A stretch of DNA of 64,000 nt, taken from assembly GCA_019321725.1 (NCBI GenBank), contig CM033122.1:14720274-14784273 (forward strand). Reading direction: 5' to 3'. Below are positions 24,114-36,758 of the stretch, one piece after another. Both the position numbers and the translations under genes were made by a program. Below the pieces are notes generated by a model. That model saw only the letters and a list, made by a program, of their open reading frames with translations. It did not search any database and was not told the DNA's origin. Position 1 is the first letter of the stretch; every line of letters starts with the position of its first letter. The stretch comes from Paulownia fortunei. Its lineage: Eukaryota; Streptophyta; Magnoliopsida; Lamiales; Paulowniaceae.

Positions 24114-25919
24114 ATTTTTCAGGAATATATTTCTTAAAATATGGGCTTTATGTGATTTAGAATCTCCATCAAGAGGTTCAACCTTTCTCCTAAACTAAAT
24201 AAAATTTAAAAAGACGTAATAAAAGTCAAAAATATTAAAAATAGAAGAGAAACTAGATAATACATTTTTATTACTACTAGAAGAATTATTACTAATAGAA
24301 AAATTAGTTTAAAGAGGAAATAATGAAACTTTCTTTCCCGCTCTAAGAATTTTTATGTGTCTAAATTGTCTAAATTGGCATCTCCAAATGCACTCTAAAT
24401 TAACTTCAAATGTGCTCTAAATTCACATGTCCTTTTTAGATTTGAATTTTGTCACACATGTTTCTCCATCCAATCAACTAAATTTGGAAAATTGATTAAC
24501 ATGAAAGTTATAGATTTATCTGTTAGCTTTATTTTCCAAATACAAGGGAGAACATTATGCTTGATTTAAGGAGATGTGTTGACATAGATTTAAGTAAATA
24601 TTTCTCTTGTCCTGTCTATTTTTTTTCTTAAACTTTCAAATTAAAAACTAATTTTAAAATCTCATCTCATTAATTAAAAAATATAGTTATCATCTAGGTC
24701 TGTTTTAATTTTTAATTTTTTATTTGATCATAAGCATTTATATTCTTTTATTATGTTTGTTATTATTCAATCTTAATTTTATATTGTCATAATTATTGAT
24801 TTTATTTAATAGAAATAATGTATCATGAAAAATAATTACATTCATGATTGAATCTAAATTAGTATGTAAAAGGTTAAAGCATATATCGATCATCACAAAA
24901 CAAAATAGATAGAGATTAACAGAAAAACTTAGATATAAAAAAAATGAGTATGAATAACAAAAAAATATCTTATACCAATTACTTTTTATTTAGCATCAAA
25001 GCTCCTAGAATTAAAATTTTTATTTTTTATTTTTATTTACATTGTAAATTCGTCTTTCTTTTTTCTGTAGAATTATAATAGAAATATATCAATTTTAGAA
25101 AAAATATCATAAATTATAGTTGTGCATAATACTCAACTTTATACGACCATAATTTTCTCATACAAATTTCTCTGTATATGCTTATGAGATATCATTGGAA
25201 AACTTTCGAAATCTAATTTAATATGAAACTGTACTTAATTAAAATTTCAAAGTATTCAAAGAGTTATGATAAAAAAAGTTAGTCTTCCAGATTTTAAAAA
25301 AGAATTTAGAATGCAAAAATGACACTTAAAATTATATTATTAAAAATATTTAAAGTTCGATTATACCCTTTTTTTTACTATTTAATACTTATTCATTGGG
25401 GCTATATTAGGCATCTCAAAATTTTCAAGAAACCTTTTGATTCATTCACACTTTTATATATAGCATAGAAAATGTTATGGAGAGGTACTACCTTTTCGGC
25501 AACTTAAATTCTCTATTCTGTACTACGACACCTAGTTTTGCTAATGTTGATGATGCTTGTGGATAAGATTCCAACTTGCTGACCTTTGCTATTTTATGTC
25601 CCAAAATGGGGAGTAGCCATGACGGACAAAGAACAAGATGTTGATGCAGATGCAACATGGTTTTTAGGTTTTATTTTTGGTTGTAATTAACTACTTTGTC
25701 ATGGATATCTGTTCTGATGGATGCTTTTGATGATTTTGTTTTTGCATGTTCCAAAAGTATTTTTGACAAGATGTTTGGATTTGGAATTTTTGGATTTGGA
25801 CAAACTAGGGAGTTTTGACTTAAAATAGATGTTTGCATGATCATTGATTTTGTTGTTGATTATAATCATTGTTTTAACATTCATGTTCAACATTGGTTAC
25901 TACACCTACTCAGCATGAG
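24114..25919. other. AT-rich stretch downstream of copia copy 1
   Basis: There are no coding domains. Bases 24781-25006 match 35047-35273 closely. The rest is AT-rich without recognisable structure; a minus-strand open frame at 25699-25893 is lysine/asparagine-rich and probably spurious. Confidence 0.35.
24781..25006 (+). repeat. dispersed repeat shared with 35047-35273
   Basis: Both blocks start atattgtcataattattgat and share aggttaaagcatatatcgat-type, agattaacagaaaaactta and accaattactttttattt segments in the same order, with only scattered changes. They lie downstream of the two Tnt1-like integrase relics, so they are probably part of the same duplicated unit. The second copy stops at the assembly gap. 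Confidence 0.75.
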
Positions 25920-26125
25920 AGGTAAGTACTCACTTTTGATCAAAATGCCAAAGGAGTAGATTGTTAAGTATCCTAGATTGACACTAGTCATAATTGGCAT
26001 TTATTGACGAACCTAATTAAATAAGAATCTTACTTTATCTAAAATGCAATAAATAAAGAAAGATAATATGTTGATTTATTTAATGTATTCTATTTGATTT
26101 CTTAAAGGATTTGGAGTGGTCGATT
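25920..26125 (+). mobile_element. possible copia 3' end and LTR start
   Basis: A purine-rich ccaaaggagtaga is followed by ttGTTAAGTATCC, the arrangement of a polypurine tract and an LTR start in several plant copia elements. No coding region or second LTR was identified, and the Athila-like remnant begins soon after. The call is weak. Confidence 0.25.
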
Positions 26126-26968
26126 GTCATAGGTCTACCAAATTTAAACTTTATTTTTTAATAAATTTTTAATAAGGATAGAGCGGGTAAGAGTCGATCT
26201 CACGAGAATCAAAGCTAACTGATTTACTATCGACTCATTAACTAAGAATTTTAACTTCAAAATTACTAACCTAAAACTAAGATTTCAACAAGTAAACTCT
26301 AGAAATAAACAACAAATGGTTGAGGGGAGGACTGAATTGAGTAACTAAATCGTAGAAATTAAAACTAATCAAAATGTAAAGAAATCAAAATCAAAATCAA
26401 AACAAAAAGCAACAATCAATTAAAGTTGGTTGAGGTTTCCTTCACCGCCACTAGACAATAGATTGTAATTTCATATCAATATTACTAACAACTTGCCATT
26501 GAAATTATCAACTATAGGTAATAACAAACTCTACTACCATAATCTTTTCTTAATTTCTCTTTAGGTGGAACAAGTTCTCTACATAATTCCCTACCCACCA
26601 TACAACCTAGAACAAGCTCTTTAGATTTAATTCAATGATGCATTAAAATAAGAAGGATAGATTGATCTAAGCAATAACCACACAAACTTGGGTTATTTAA
26701 CTTAGGTTATGTTTTCTATTGTAAATAACAAAAATATCCCATAATCATTAACGATAATTTACTACACGTGATTAGAAATTCAAGATAATTATAGATCTAA
26801 AATCTCTAATCTAGTTGTAGGAATTTTTCAAATGTAATTTGGTTGCGCAACCAAACAAAGCAAGAAAATAATAATAAGATATTAAGCATAAAAAAACATA
26901 AACAACTTCACTTGGAAAGTTGGTCAATAATATCAAGTATTTATTTACAAGAACCTATGTCTAGGGCT

Positions 26969-27401
26969 TTGAAATCACCCTCAACCAAGAAGGAAGTTTA
27001 GCCTAACACGAAAAAAAAATGATAACAAAATTGAAATTGACAATATTGGGAGTTAAAGAAACTTATTAGTTGAAGAAGATAGTTGAGGTTGATGCCCAAG
27101 ACCCCAAGATTACTTTCCAAATATGTTTACAATTTCTAGAGAATAAGTCCACCCCTGGTTTAAGCTCCTCTCCCCCTTTTAAAGGAAGAATGACCCCTGA
27201 AAACCTTCTACTTTTTACGACTTTTCTAAAAGAATCTTCCAAAAGAAACTTGAAATTCTTTTCATTTTCTCGGAATTTTCCCCATGTTTCCTCTCCTTTT
27301 CCTCCATGTTTTTAGGCCAAAAGAAGTCCCCACATCTATCTTGTAATATTCCTTTTAAAGTCCTCCAAAAAGAAGTCCTACAATCGGACTTAAAAATCAT
27401 G
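26969..27401. repeat. direct repeat, first copy (probable Athila-like LTR part)
   Basis: Shares ttgaaatcaccctcaacc, atttctagagaat, aagaatgacccct and a catgtttttaggccaaaag-type segment with 29095-29453, in the same order. It is about 75 bases longer because of indels. Confidence 0.75.
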
Positions 27402-29094
27402 TCTAAACATTTTGTCCAACTGGTGCAAATTTCTTCCCAAATTGATATAGTCATGGTACTAGAAATTTCATTCCAAATTTCTTTTGCAAGCGCACCTTGT
27501 TATCGAAATGTCTCTCAAGTTCTAATTCATTTTTTAGAACAAGGGTGGGATAATAGTGTATTTAAGTTAGGTAAGAAGATATGGTTACCACAAAAATAGC
27601 TTATTCAATAAAAGGCTCAAAATGGCTCACCATAGGGGATGTTCTCTTGGAACATCATACGGAAAATAAGTTAATTTAGCCATGGTACTAGAAATCCTAG
27701 TGCTTTAATCATTTTTCAAATGATGCTCAATCAGTTGTTCGCCTTGGCGGACCTCTAAAAGAGTTCTAATATTTAACTCCCGCATGTCGAAACCCAAGTA
27801 ATAATTAAAGTGAGGGTATAAGACCTACCTATTTTGACATGTTTGTCCCCATACCAAAGAACATAACTAGTTGTGCAAAAAGAGTTGAGTATGATCATCA
27901 CGAAAAACATATCAACTAAAGAATAATATCAAGGTCTAAAATAACACGTATCGTCAAGCATAACCATATAATTCATGCTCAATTCTCATCATATAAACTG
28001 AAAGAATATCTAGGACTCAAAAATTTTAAAAATTATAAACAAATAAAACAAAACAAGTAAAATGTAAGTCCAAAACTCAAAAAAACTCAAAATATAAGTT
28101 TAAATCCTTCCGCCCACACTTAATTCTTACATTGTCCTCAATGTAAACCTAGGCTATTAAGCTAAAGAATTAAATGTAATAGGGTTGGATTGGTATATAC
28201 AAATAAAGAAAAATAAAAAATTATATAAAATAAAATAGATAGATAGAAAAGAGAATAAGAGTTAGAGTGTTCAAATATGTGATTGTAAACTCTCAATGCC
28301 TTCTTTTCTATCAATTGAGTTGCCTCCCAATAAGCACTTGGTTTAACGTCCTCAACCCGACATCACCTCATTTTTCACTGATCAACATATGCTGACATTA
28401 CCATCGTCCATCCAATCACTATCTTATAATTTTAAAGCACCTGAAAAAGTTTGTCCTCTTGTACTTAAGTGAGGTCTTTAGCAATGCTAACTAGTGGTGT
28501 TTCTTTCTGACTCAAGTAGACATTTATGGGATGGTTAACAATTCATTTAAGCTCCATTGTAGGTGTTTTTTCATTCCTTCTCAACTTTTATTTGTTGGTG
28601 CGTAGCTCATTGAGAAGTTTGGCATAACGAAGTACTTGCTTGATGGCATTAAGAAGAAGGATGTTTACCTCCACTTTTCAAAAAAAATTAAAAGATCTTC
28701 TTTTCCTGCTCCTCTTTCTTAGACTTTGCTAACCTGTTAGGAAAAGGAGGAGGTGTTACACAAGTATGAGAGAGAAGTTTGTGAGTGGTTACTGACTTTA
28801 GATTCTCCTTGTCCATGAGTGGTAGATAAGTACAAAAGTAAGAATCATTTAAGGAAAGGGATGGTATTGCTTGACTCGCCCTTCTCAACCTTTTTTGGCT
28901 ACTCTTTTTGTTGGCAAGTTAGAAGACTCCAATTGCTTCCCGATTCTAAGATTCATAGCACTTGCATCTTTCTTAGGATTCTCCAAGAATTGGGAAGGTA
29001 ACTTGCCCCATCCTTGTGTTTACAATCGACTTAAGCTAGTGGCCATTTGCCACACTTGATTCTCAATATATTGAAGATGGGCTTGTGTGGTTTG

Positions 29095-29453
29095 TTGAAA
29101 TCACCCTCAACCAAGAAGTAAGTTTAACCTAAAATGACAAAAAATGACCAAGAGCCCCAAGATTGTTTCCAAAATATGTGTATAATTTCTAGAGAATGAG
29201 TCCCCCTTGATTTAACCTCCTCTCTCATTTTTAAAGAAAGAATGACCCCTAAAAACCTCTCATTTTTCATGTCTTTTCCAAAAGAATCTTCAAAAAAAAA
29301 CCTGAAATTCTTCCCATTTTCTTGGCTTTTTCCCATGTTTCCTCTATTTTTCCTCCATGTTTTTAGGCCAAAAGAAGTCCCCCACATTTGTCTTGGAATA
29401 TTCCTTTTAAATTCCTCCAAAAAGAAGTCCTAAAACTAGACTTAAAAATTATG
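29095..29453. repeat. direct repeat, second copy (probable Athila-like LTR part)
   Basis: Second copy of the block at 26969-27401, about 2.1 kb downstream in the same orientation. Similarity ends abruptly after cttaaaaattatg. Confidence 0.75.
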
Positions 29454-30079
29454 TTTTCAAATTTTCGCGAATTGGGGCTGTAGCTCTAATTTTCATGGTC
29501 GCGGCGCTAAACATTCTATCCTCTTAGCACTATGGCTTTAATCATTCTTCTTGTAAGATATTTTTGAGTACTTTCTACTTTTCATTAGCCTTTTGTGTCT
29601 GCTAATGAATTGTATCTACGTGTTGGGCTTTCAATAGACACTTGAATAAACTCAATGTGACATTTGTAGAGAGACTTACGCCGAGCAATAGGAAGACTGC
29701 CATCTTCGAAAGTTTTAGTGTATTTTTGACTCATTAATTGACTTTTTCTCTTTGAATTCAATTTAACTAGGATAAGTTATCAACATCAAAGTTGTAGATC
29801 TATTACTTATCTTTCTAATGACTAAGAATCAAGTTAATAGAGCTTTGGATCATAACGTTATACCCAAAATACAAACCTTGCCGCAATGGCACCATGTCAT
29901 TGAGATTTTACTCAAGAATGCTTGTTTCAACTTCATTTTGGCTCATTTATGTTCTCTTGATTCCCAAACTCCTATATTACAAAAAATATTAATAAAAATC
30001 TAATATTAAAAAGAACAAATCAAGGAATATATAATGGAATTGACATAAAATATGTAAAACTATGCACTTATCATGCAGA

Positions 30080-30592
30080 TTGTAGGATCTTTATTTTCTT
30101 GTAGGACTTAACTACGATAAAGAAAGGAAGATTGCATATTGGTTTTCATGTCATCACATTGAAGATATGATGGCCAAAATTGATAAACATAGAAGGAGTT
30201 TAATTAGTGCTTGATGTCTTATCTAGGAAAAGTCCTAGTTTAAATGAAGTAGGTCTTTTACAAATCCTAGATTATCTATGAGATATATTTGCTGGTTTAA
30301 GAAGATCATTAATTTTCATTAGGTGGCTGCGACTTTTACACAAGTATTGAGCGAAGAAAATCTATAGCATTCTTCTCCAGGGCGATACTAGTGTTAACTA
30401 AAATTCTGGAATTTTATATCTGTTTGGAGTTGTGTTTACCTTATAAACTAGATTGCAATCCTGCTATTTAACATCATTCGAGAGAATTAAGCCAATCTTT
30501 GGAAGAATACATTATATTATCTGATGGAGTTCAATATTGAAAGGAGTTCAACGAAACAGATCAAGGAGATCTCGCAAATAAGTCAATCTATT
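30080..30592. other. unassigned stretch, possible retroelement leader
   Basis: Contains aaagtcctagtttaaatga and ttttacaaatcctagatt segments that look LTR-like, and leads directly into the duplicated segment at 30593. No domain or terminal motif was found. Confidence 0.3.
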
Positions 30593-31135
30593 GGATCAAT
30601 ACAAGAACAACATCAATTAAAGAGGGAATCTTTAATTGATTTAAGTCCAATTATTGTATTATGTAAAATCAATTACAAATACTGGATTATTTTTTATCTA
30701 GGTATGACCTCGTACATGTAGGACATTCTTATCCGAAGCACGTTAAAATTGATATGTTAATTTTACTTTCTATTGCGTGTTATAAGTTGTGTTACAACAT
30801 AACATTGAAATATAAGAATTTGGTTAATGGGTTAAAAAGTTTAACATTAATGGCAAAATATTCTAACATAGAGAAAAACATAAAATGTTCCTACAAAGAA
30901 TGGAAAGTGGACCTTCTAGAAATACAAGTACTTGTAGAATTGCTCAGTTATTTTGCTGATGAAATTTGTTGAAGGGCCCTCATATTCACGCAAAATATAT
31001 GTTTACAATCATGTAACTACTTTTACATCCATAGTGTGACACTATGAGAATCTATCTATATTCATCAAGGAATCTACACCTTCAGATCTAATGGTTTAAA
31101 ATTCTATAAGATTGGCTCTCTATTAAATCAGTAAG
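30593..31135 (+). repeat. duplicated ~0.5-kb segment, copy A
   Basis: Aligns with 32519-33020. Shared text includes aagaacaacatcaat, ttgatttragtccaatt, acataacattgaaatataag, aaatacaagtactngtagaa and gacactntgagaatc. Copy A begins just after ggatcaatac and ends at ctctctatta. The segment is non-coding as far as I can see. Confidence 0.7.
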
Positions 31136-31140
31136 AGAGT

Positions 31141-32113
31141 TTTTGGAAGCATAGCCCATGTACATGTGCGAGATGAGCAAAGAAACAAGTTAGATGATAA
31201 AAGCGAGAAGTTCATCTTCATTGGTTACGACAATAACTCCAAAAGCTACAAGCTATATAATCTTGGCATTTTCAATTTAACAAAGCAATGACAAAGGAGT
31301 TTGAAACGGCTTAACATTGGTTTGATGATGCACTACCTCGGCATCGAAGTCAAGCTAAAAAAAATGGGATTTCTATCTCACAAGAAGGCTATGCAAAAGA
31401 GATTCTCAACAACTTCAAGATGGATGATTGCAATCCAATAAGTACACTGGTGGAGTGCAGAGTAAAATTAGTCAAGGATGATAAAGCAGATAAAGTGGAT
31501 GTTTGAGGTATTTAACATGTGCAAGGCCTAATATTCTCTATGCAACTCGACTCATGAGTCACTACATGGAATTCTTCATTACCTAAAAGGTACAATCAAC
31601 TTTAGCTTGTTCTATTTAGTTTTTAATCATTATAAACTTATTGGATATAGTAATAGAGATTGGGCTGGAGATACTGATGATCGTAAAAGCACAATTAGCT
31701 TCGCATTTTTCATGGTTAATACTGCATTTACTTGGTTGACAAAGAAGCAACCAATTGTCACTCTTTCAACATATGAAGTTGAGTATGTGGCTGCTACATC
31801 ATGTGTGACTCATACAATTTGACTAATAAATTTGTTTAAAGAATTAAACTTGTCATAAGAAAAGCCAACAGATATTCATGCCGACAACAAATCAATTATA
31901 ACTTTTGCTAAAAATCCAATTTTTCATAATTGAATCAAGAATATTGATATTCGATACCACTATATTAGGGAATGCATTGCGAGAAAAGAAATTCAAGTAA
32001 AATATATAAACCTCAAGACCAAGTTGCTGACATCTTTATCAAGCCACTAAAGTATGAAGATTTTGCGAGATTGAAAAACTTACTTGGCATCATAAAACAA
32101 GTTTAAAGAGAAG
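31141..32113 (+). pseudogene. copia integrase tail and RNase H relic
   Basis: Begins with integrase-end text (EKFIFIGYDNNSKSYKLYN) and then jumps to the RT end (LGIEV followed by ISQEGYAKEILNNFKMDDC in another frame). The RT catalytic core is therefore deleted near 31265-31320. RNase H is clear at 31607-31822 (YSNRDWAGDTDDRKSTISF, TYEVEYVAA), and the tail (LKTKLLTSL) leads to a purine-rich taaagagaag ending at 32113. It has several stops and is a dead fragment belonging to the LTR that follows. Confidence 0.8.
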
Positions 32114-32518
32114 TGTTGAAAATAAACTTGTTTTAAGCTCAAATTTTAATCGAGCTCATATAAGGCCAAGTTTTATAAGTTTCTAATTTTAGATAAGATA
32201 GGTAAGGTTGGTGAGATTATTAAAAATTATGTGATAATTTAGTTGACAAATGTATGGTTGGTATTTTAAGTTGTTTGTTTATTTAGTGGTAGACATTTGC
32301 TAAAAACTAGTATAAATAGAGTTTACATTTGGAGTGTTAAATCATCAAACAAAAAAGAGAGAAACAAGAGTGATTAGAAGTAAAGCTTCTAAATAGAGTT
32401 TAGAGAAATATTTGTAAAGTTTGTTAAGAGTGAAGTTGTATTGAAATTAAATAGTTTGAGTATTCTCTCTTGTAATAATATTTAAGTGATTAATATTTTG
32501 AATGATAAATTTCCAACA
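32114..32518 (+). repeat. 3' LTR (405 bp) of the copia relic
   Basis: Starts TGTTGaAAAT and ends ATTTcCAACA, so the termini are inverted and of the TG...CA type. It follows directly on a polypurine-like tract. Immediately downstream begins copy B of the duplicated segment. No 5' LTR is present. Confidence 0.8.
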
Positions 32519-33020
32519 AGAACAACATCAATCAAAGAGGAAGTTTTTAATTGATTTGAGTCCAATTGTTACAAATAATGGATTATTTTTTCTATGTGTG
32601 TAGCCTAGTGCATGTAGGATATTTTTATCTAAATCACGTTAATATTATTGTCAATTTTACTTTCTATTTCTTATAACTTGTGTTACAATATAACATTGAA
32701 ATATAAGAATTCGTTTAAATGGTTAAAAAAATTCACAATCATGCCAACATATTCTAACACATAGACAAACATAAAATGTTACTGCAATTAAGGACCTTCC
32801 AGAAATACAAGTACTAGTAGAATTGCTCAGTCATTTTACTGATGAAATTTGTAGAAGGGTTAATATATTCAGACAAAATATATGTGCTTGCAATAATTTA
32901 ACTTCTTTTACATCTATAGTGCGACACTGTGAGAATCCATCTATATTCATTCAACGAATCCACACCTTCATATCCAATGGCTTAAGATTCCATAAGATTA
33001 GCTCTCTATTACCTCCATGA
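32519..33020 (+). repeat. duplicated ~0.5-kb segment, copy B
   Basis: Second copy of 30593-31135. It starts at aagaacaacatcaat immediately after the copia LTR end and runs until shortly before the second Tnt1-like gag relic. Copy B has several internal deletions relative to copy A. Confidence 0.7.
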
Positions 33021-33044
33021 ATTCGACCAAGGTAATTTATAATG

Positions 33045-34870
33045 AATAAATTTGAATCAATTGGCATCGATGAATTTTAAATTTGATAATGAGATTTGTG
33101 TCTTGATTCTGCTAGCCTCATTACCTAATAGTTGGGAACCTGTGAGAGCGATTGTTACAAATTTAATTGAGAATTCTATCATGGTTGAAGAAGTTCACAT
33201 GAAGGATTTCCAATAAGCCTCAACGTCAAATTCAACTTTTAACATTGAGAATAGAGGGAGAAATTCTGGAACGAATTCCAACAAAGGTAACATAAATAGA
33301 GGCAAATTGAAGAATGGGAGGAGTAAGTCTAGAAATAGAAGGAACTTGAAATGCTACAATTATGGCAAGACTGGCCACATGAAAAACAACTGTAAAGATC
33401 CAAAGAGGAAAGGTGACAAGAACAACGATGCAACCAACACAGTCATTGATAAGGTACATAATGCTTTATTGTTATTTATTGATAACTCTTATGATTCTTA
33501 GGTGATAGATTCAAGAGCATTCTTTCATACTAGAACTCATCACGATATTTTGGAGAATTGTGTCGTTGAAAATCTTGGAAAGGTTTATCTTGTTTATGGA
33601 AAACCTTTGAACATTAGTGGTGATTTCAATTTGAAAATAGCTAATAGGTTTATATAGAAGATTCAAAAAGTGAGACATGTACTAGGTTTGATTTGATATA
33701 TAGAAGATTCAAAAAGGGCATAATATATCATTTAATTATGGAGGTTGGAAGGTCACAAAGGGAGCCACTTTAGCCATACTTGTTGCTTGATGAAGTAAGA
33801 CAGGAACCCTATACAGTAGTTCCACTTGTAGGTATACCATAGTTGTTGTTGATTCTTCTGTTAACTTTTAGCTACGGCATTATAGTTTGGCCACATGAGT
33901 GAAAAGGGAATAAAGGTGTTTCACTTAGGGAAAAAACTACCAGGTTTGAGAACAGTTGATCATAGCCTGTAGGAAATAGAAAATGGTTAGTTTCTCAAAA
34001 GTAGGTAGAGAACCAAAAAACCAAAAACGTGGAGTTAGTTCATACGGATGTATAGGGCCTTTGCTCTCACCTCTCTAGGAGGCTCGAATTACTATACGAC
34101 ATTCATTGATGACTCAAGCAGGTATAGGTTTACTTTTTAAAGAACAAATATCATGTCTTTGATATTTTCAAGAAGTGGAAAACTATGGTTGAAAATGAGA
34201 TAGATTTGAAATCGAAGTGCTTGCAGTCTCATAATGGAGAGAGTATGTAGATGATGATTTCAAGTGGTACTATACTGAGAATAGAATCAATATATTGAAG
34301 TCTATCCCTAGGATGCCATAATAGAATAGTGTAGCTAAGAGGATGAATGGAACTCTGAATAAGCATGCTAGAAATATAAGGTTGCATGCGAGATTGTCAA
34401 AGATGTTCTGAGTAGAGGCAATCAACACTGCAACTCATTTGATCAATAGATGCCCCTCTACACCACCAAACTTCAAGCTACTGGAAGAAATTTGGAGCAG
34501 TAAAAAGATAGACCTTTCTTATTTTAATGTGTTTGGTTATGTTTCTTATGCATATATTGATTCCATTACTAGAAGTAAACTTTATGCTAAATCTAAGAAA
34601 TGTTTTTTCATTAGCTATGGTGGAATTGAGTTTGGTTATTATTTCTGGGATAACCAAAATAAAAAAATTATCGGGAGCAAGGATGAGATCTTCAATAAAG
34701 ATTTCTACAACTTGAAGGTTGCAAATCCAAGTATAGGTTCTGTTAAATAATAAATTTCCCAAGAGTATGAGGTTGATACACAAGGAAGTTTGAATTTTTC
34801 AAGATTATATTTCTTAAACGATGAGTTTTATGTGATTTAGAATATACAGAAAAATTTATGTGATAACTAA
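33045..34870 (+). pseudogene. Tnt1-like copia gag-protease-integrase relic, copy 2
   Basis: Gag resumes at NQLAS and SLPNSWEPVRAIV as in copy 1, then continues into a basic nucleocapsid (33241-33501). Its zinc knuckle reads CYNYGKTGHMKNNC, so the second Cys is a Tyr and the metal site is broken. The protease box reads DSRA where DSGA is expected. Integrase pieces follow (SYFNVFGYVSYAYIDS at 34510-34560, FGYYFWDNQNKKIIGSKDE at 34630-34690). The RT is absent. Compared with copy 1 it keeps about 600 bases of nucleocapsid and protease. Stops and shifts occur throughout. Confidence 0.8.
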
Positions 34871-35046
34871 AAAATCAAAGTAATAAAAGTATTGAGGATT
34901 AGGGATTTGTTATTGAATTTTGGTAGATGAACGATTATTTATTATTTTTTGTACCTGTTTTAAATATCACTATTGAAATCCATACAGAATAAGGGTTCTA
35001 ATAGGAAGATTTTATCAAATTGTTCATCAATTAAGGTAATCATAAT

Positions 35047-35273
35047 ATATTGTCATAATTATTGATTTTATTTAATAGAAAAAATATATCATAAAAAATA
35101 ATTAAATTGATGATTAAATCTAAATAAGTATGTAAAAGGTTAAAGAATATATCGATCATTACAAAAAAAAATTAGATAAAGATTAACAGAAAAACTTAGA
35201 TACCAAAAAAAATGAGTATGAATAACAAAAAAAATCTTATACCAATTACTTTTTATTTAGCATCAAAGTTCCT
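35047..35273 (+). repeat. dispersed repeat shared with 24781-25006, cut by assembly gap
   Basis: Near-identical to 24781-25006 up to the last base before the run of N. Assembly broke while still inside the repeat. Confidence 0.8.
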
Positions 35274-35373
35274 NNNNNNNNNNNNNNNNNNNNNNNNNNN
35301 NNNNNNNNNNNNNNNNNNNNNNNNNNNNNNNNNNNNNNNNNNNNNNNNNNNNNNNNNNNNNNNNNNNNNNNNN
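35274..35373. other. assembly gap of 100 N
   Basis: Exactly 100 undetermined bases, the usual placeholder for a gap of unknown size. The left flank is a repeat also found at 24781-25006; the right flank is a copia gag relic. Confidence 1.
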
Positions 35374-36370
35374 TAGATCATGATATTGTTCTGCTATAAG
35401 ATTGTAGGATGAAGATGATGTTTCAGACTTATTAGGTTTGGAATCAGCATAGTGGGCTTTGGAAAAAGAACTTAAGTTTTCCCTTTTGTCTCCATGAGAA
35501 GTGGCTTCTTTAAGTTTTTGACAAATATCAATTGTGTGGCCTGTGTAACCAAGTAATTGCACTTGAGAAGTGCTCGATAATTTTCATGGAGTGACCTGTT
35601 ATATTGCAACGACCTCACTTGAGATGTGCATTCTTGGATGGGTGATTTCGATATTGGTTTTGTGACGTATTCTTGACAACAAATGCAGTAGCATCTGATA
35701 TTTTTCCCATCACTTCTAAGGAAATAGCCCGTTGTTTTTCATCTTGAACAATAAGAGAGAAACCTTGTTCAACAGAGGTAAAGGCTCACTAGGCAAGATC
35801 TGTCCACAAATTCAACTCCATCAAGTCCCATCAGGAACTTTATGGCTCACTGCATTTGCTGGTACTCTTGAACTTCTTTGCTATGTCACCACCACAAGGT
35901 GGGAGAGGACATAATGAATCTCGTTTATCCTACAAGCTCTTTAGTTTTGTATAGTATTAGTTGATGCTCATGCCTTCTTGTTCACAACATCGTTGATTTG
36001 ACAGAAACGCTCCTTTAGTTCATTCAAAGCACGAAAGCACTATCATTATACATTATGCTTTGTTTAATATTAGGTGAGATGATATTGAGAATCCATCCCT
36101 TGACAAGAAGGTTGCAACCGGATAGAGGTTTGGTAATAGTTCCGTCTTTTTTGCTATGAGCGCCATGAGCATGGCTTAACTCCAGACGGGGTAGTTCTCT
36201 TGCGCAGACCAAGCTTGGTTGATCCGAATGATGAAGGTAGAGAGGTCACTTGGATGTTCATACCTATTTGTTTGAAGATTGGATTTGTCCTGATTGTCGT
36301 CTTCGCCATGCGAGCTGGTGGTGAAAGGTGTGACGGCTAGTTCATTATTTTGCAGGATGTTTTTCACTGC
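35374..36370 (-). pseudogene. copia gag relic
   Basis: On the minus strand an N-terminal segment (36367 downward) has HPSDLSTFIIRINQAWSAQ and ENYPVWS, the start of a plant copia gag (UBN2/DUF4219 type), followed by AMLMALIAKK. Further pieces read in shifting frames. Near 35560 a GYTGHTIDICQKL segment corresponds to the gag zinc-knuckle region, with the usual first Cys not in place. The downstream pol would lie across the gap. Stops break it repeatedly. Confidence 0.65.
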
Positions 36371-36758
36371 TCGGTACCATAAAAAAATATCGTTATTAAG
36401 CTGTAAGAAGAATTTATATACAAAAGAGAGATCATTTCAAATCCTAAAGATTGTCTCTATACATGTTAAATTGTCTATTCTACTCCTATTACACAGAAAG
36501 AATTATACAAAGTTCAATCTTAAAACATAAGTGATATCAATTCTAACCAACTTCTTAAAATAGCAATAACAACTCTCTAGAATTTCTGCCACTAGCTTAC
36601 AAGGACATGTTAGGAAACTAGAATGAGATGCACAACTAGATACAAAGCAGCAAAACACACACCTTCATAAATACTTTGCACGATGAATTTCTTTACATTC
36701 TGAGAAAAAAAAAAAAAAAAACAGTAGTCATTTCATCTTAACTACATTCTGACAAACA
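36371..36758 (-). other. 3' flank and probable 3' UTR of clpB4
   Basis: No coding sequence. A 20-base A run lies at about 36702-36721, just downstream of the clpB4 stop in plus coordinates; on the gene strand it is poly-T, so it is not a transcript tail. Confidence 0.4.

Larger units (their letters stand above)
26126..30079 (-). mobile_element. Athila-like Ty3/gypsy remnant, non-coding
   Basis: The left end reads TGTCATAGGTCTACC with a gcgggtaagagtcgatctca segment nearby. The right end, read on the minus strand, starts TGATAAGTGCATAGTTTTAC, a typical start for this type of plant gypsy LTR. Interior plus-strand landmarks are gcccacacttaattcttaca with ttgtcctcaatgt (about 28111) and gttgcctcccaataagc with acttggtttaacgtc (about 28319); both are the complement of sequences characteristic of Athila-type 3' regions. 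A direct repeat pair (26969-27401 and 29095-29453) probably marks the two LTRs. No gag or pol is left. The assignment rests on remembered sequence signatures, not a search. Confidence 0.55.

Noticed and set aside
27070..27599. Open frames in the Athila-like region as genes
   Set aside because: They lie in a direct repeat pair with LTR-like signatures and have no recognisable domains.
34478..34783. Minus-strand 101-codon open frame
   Set aside because: Antisense shadow of the copia integrase relic on the plus strand.
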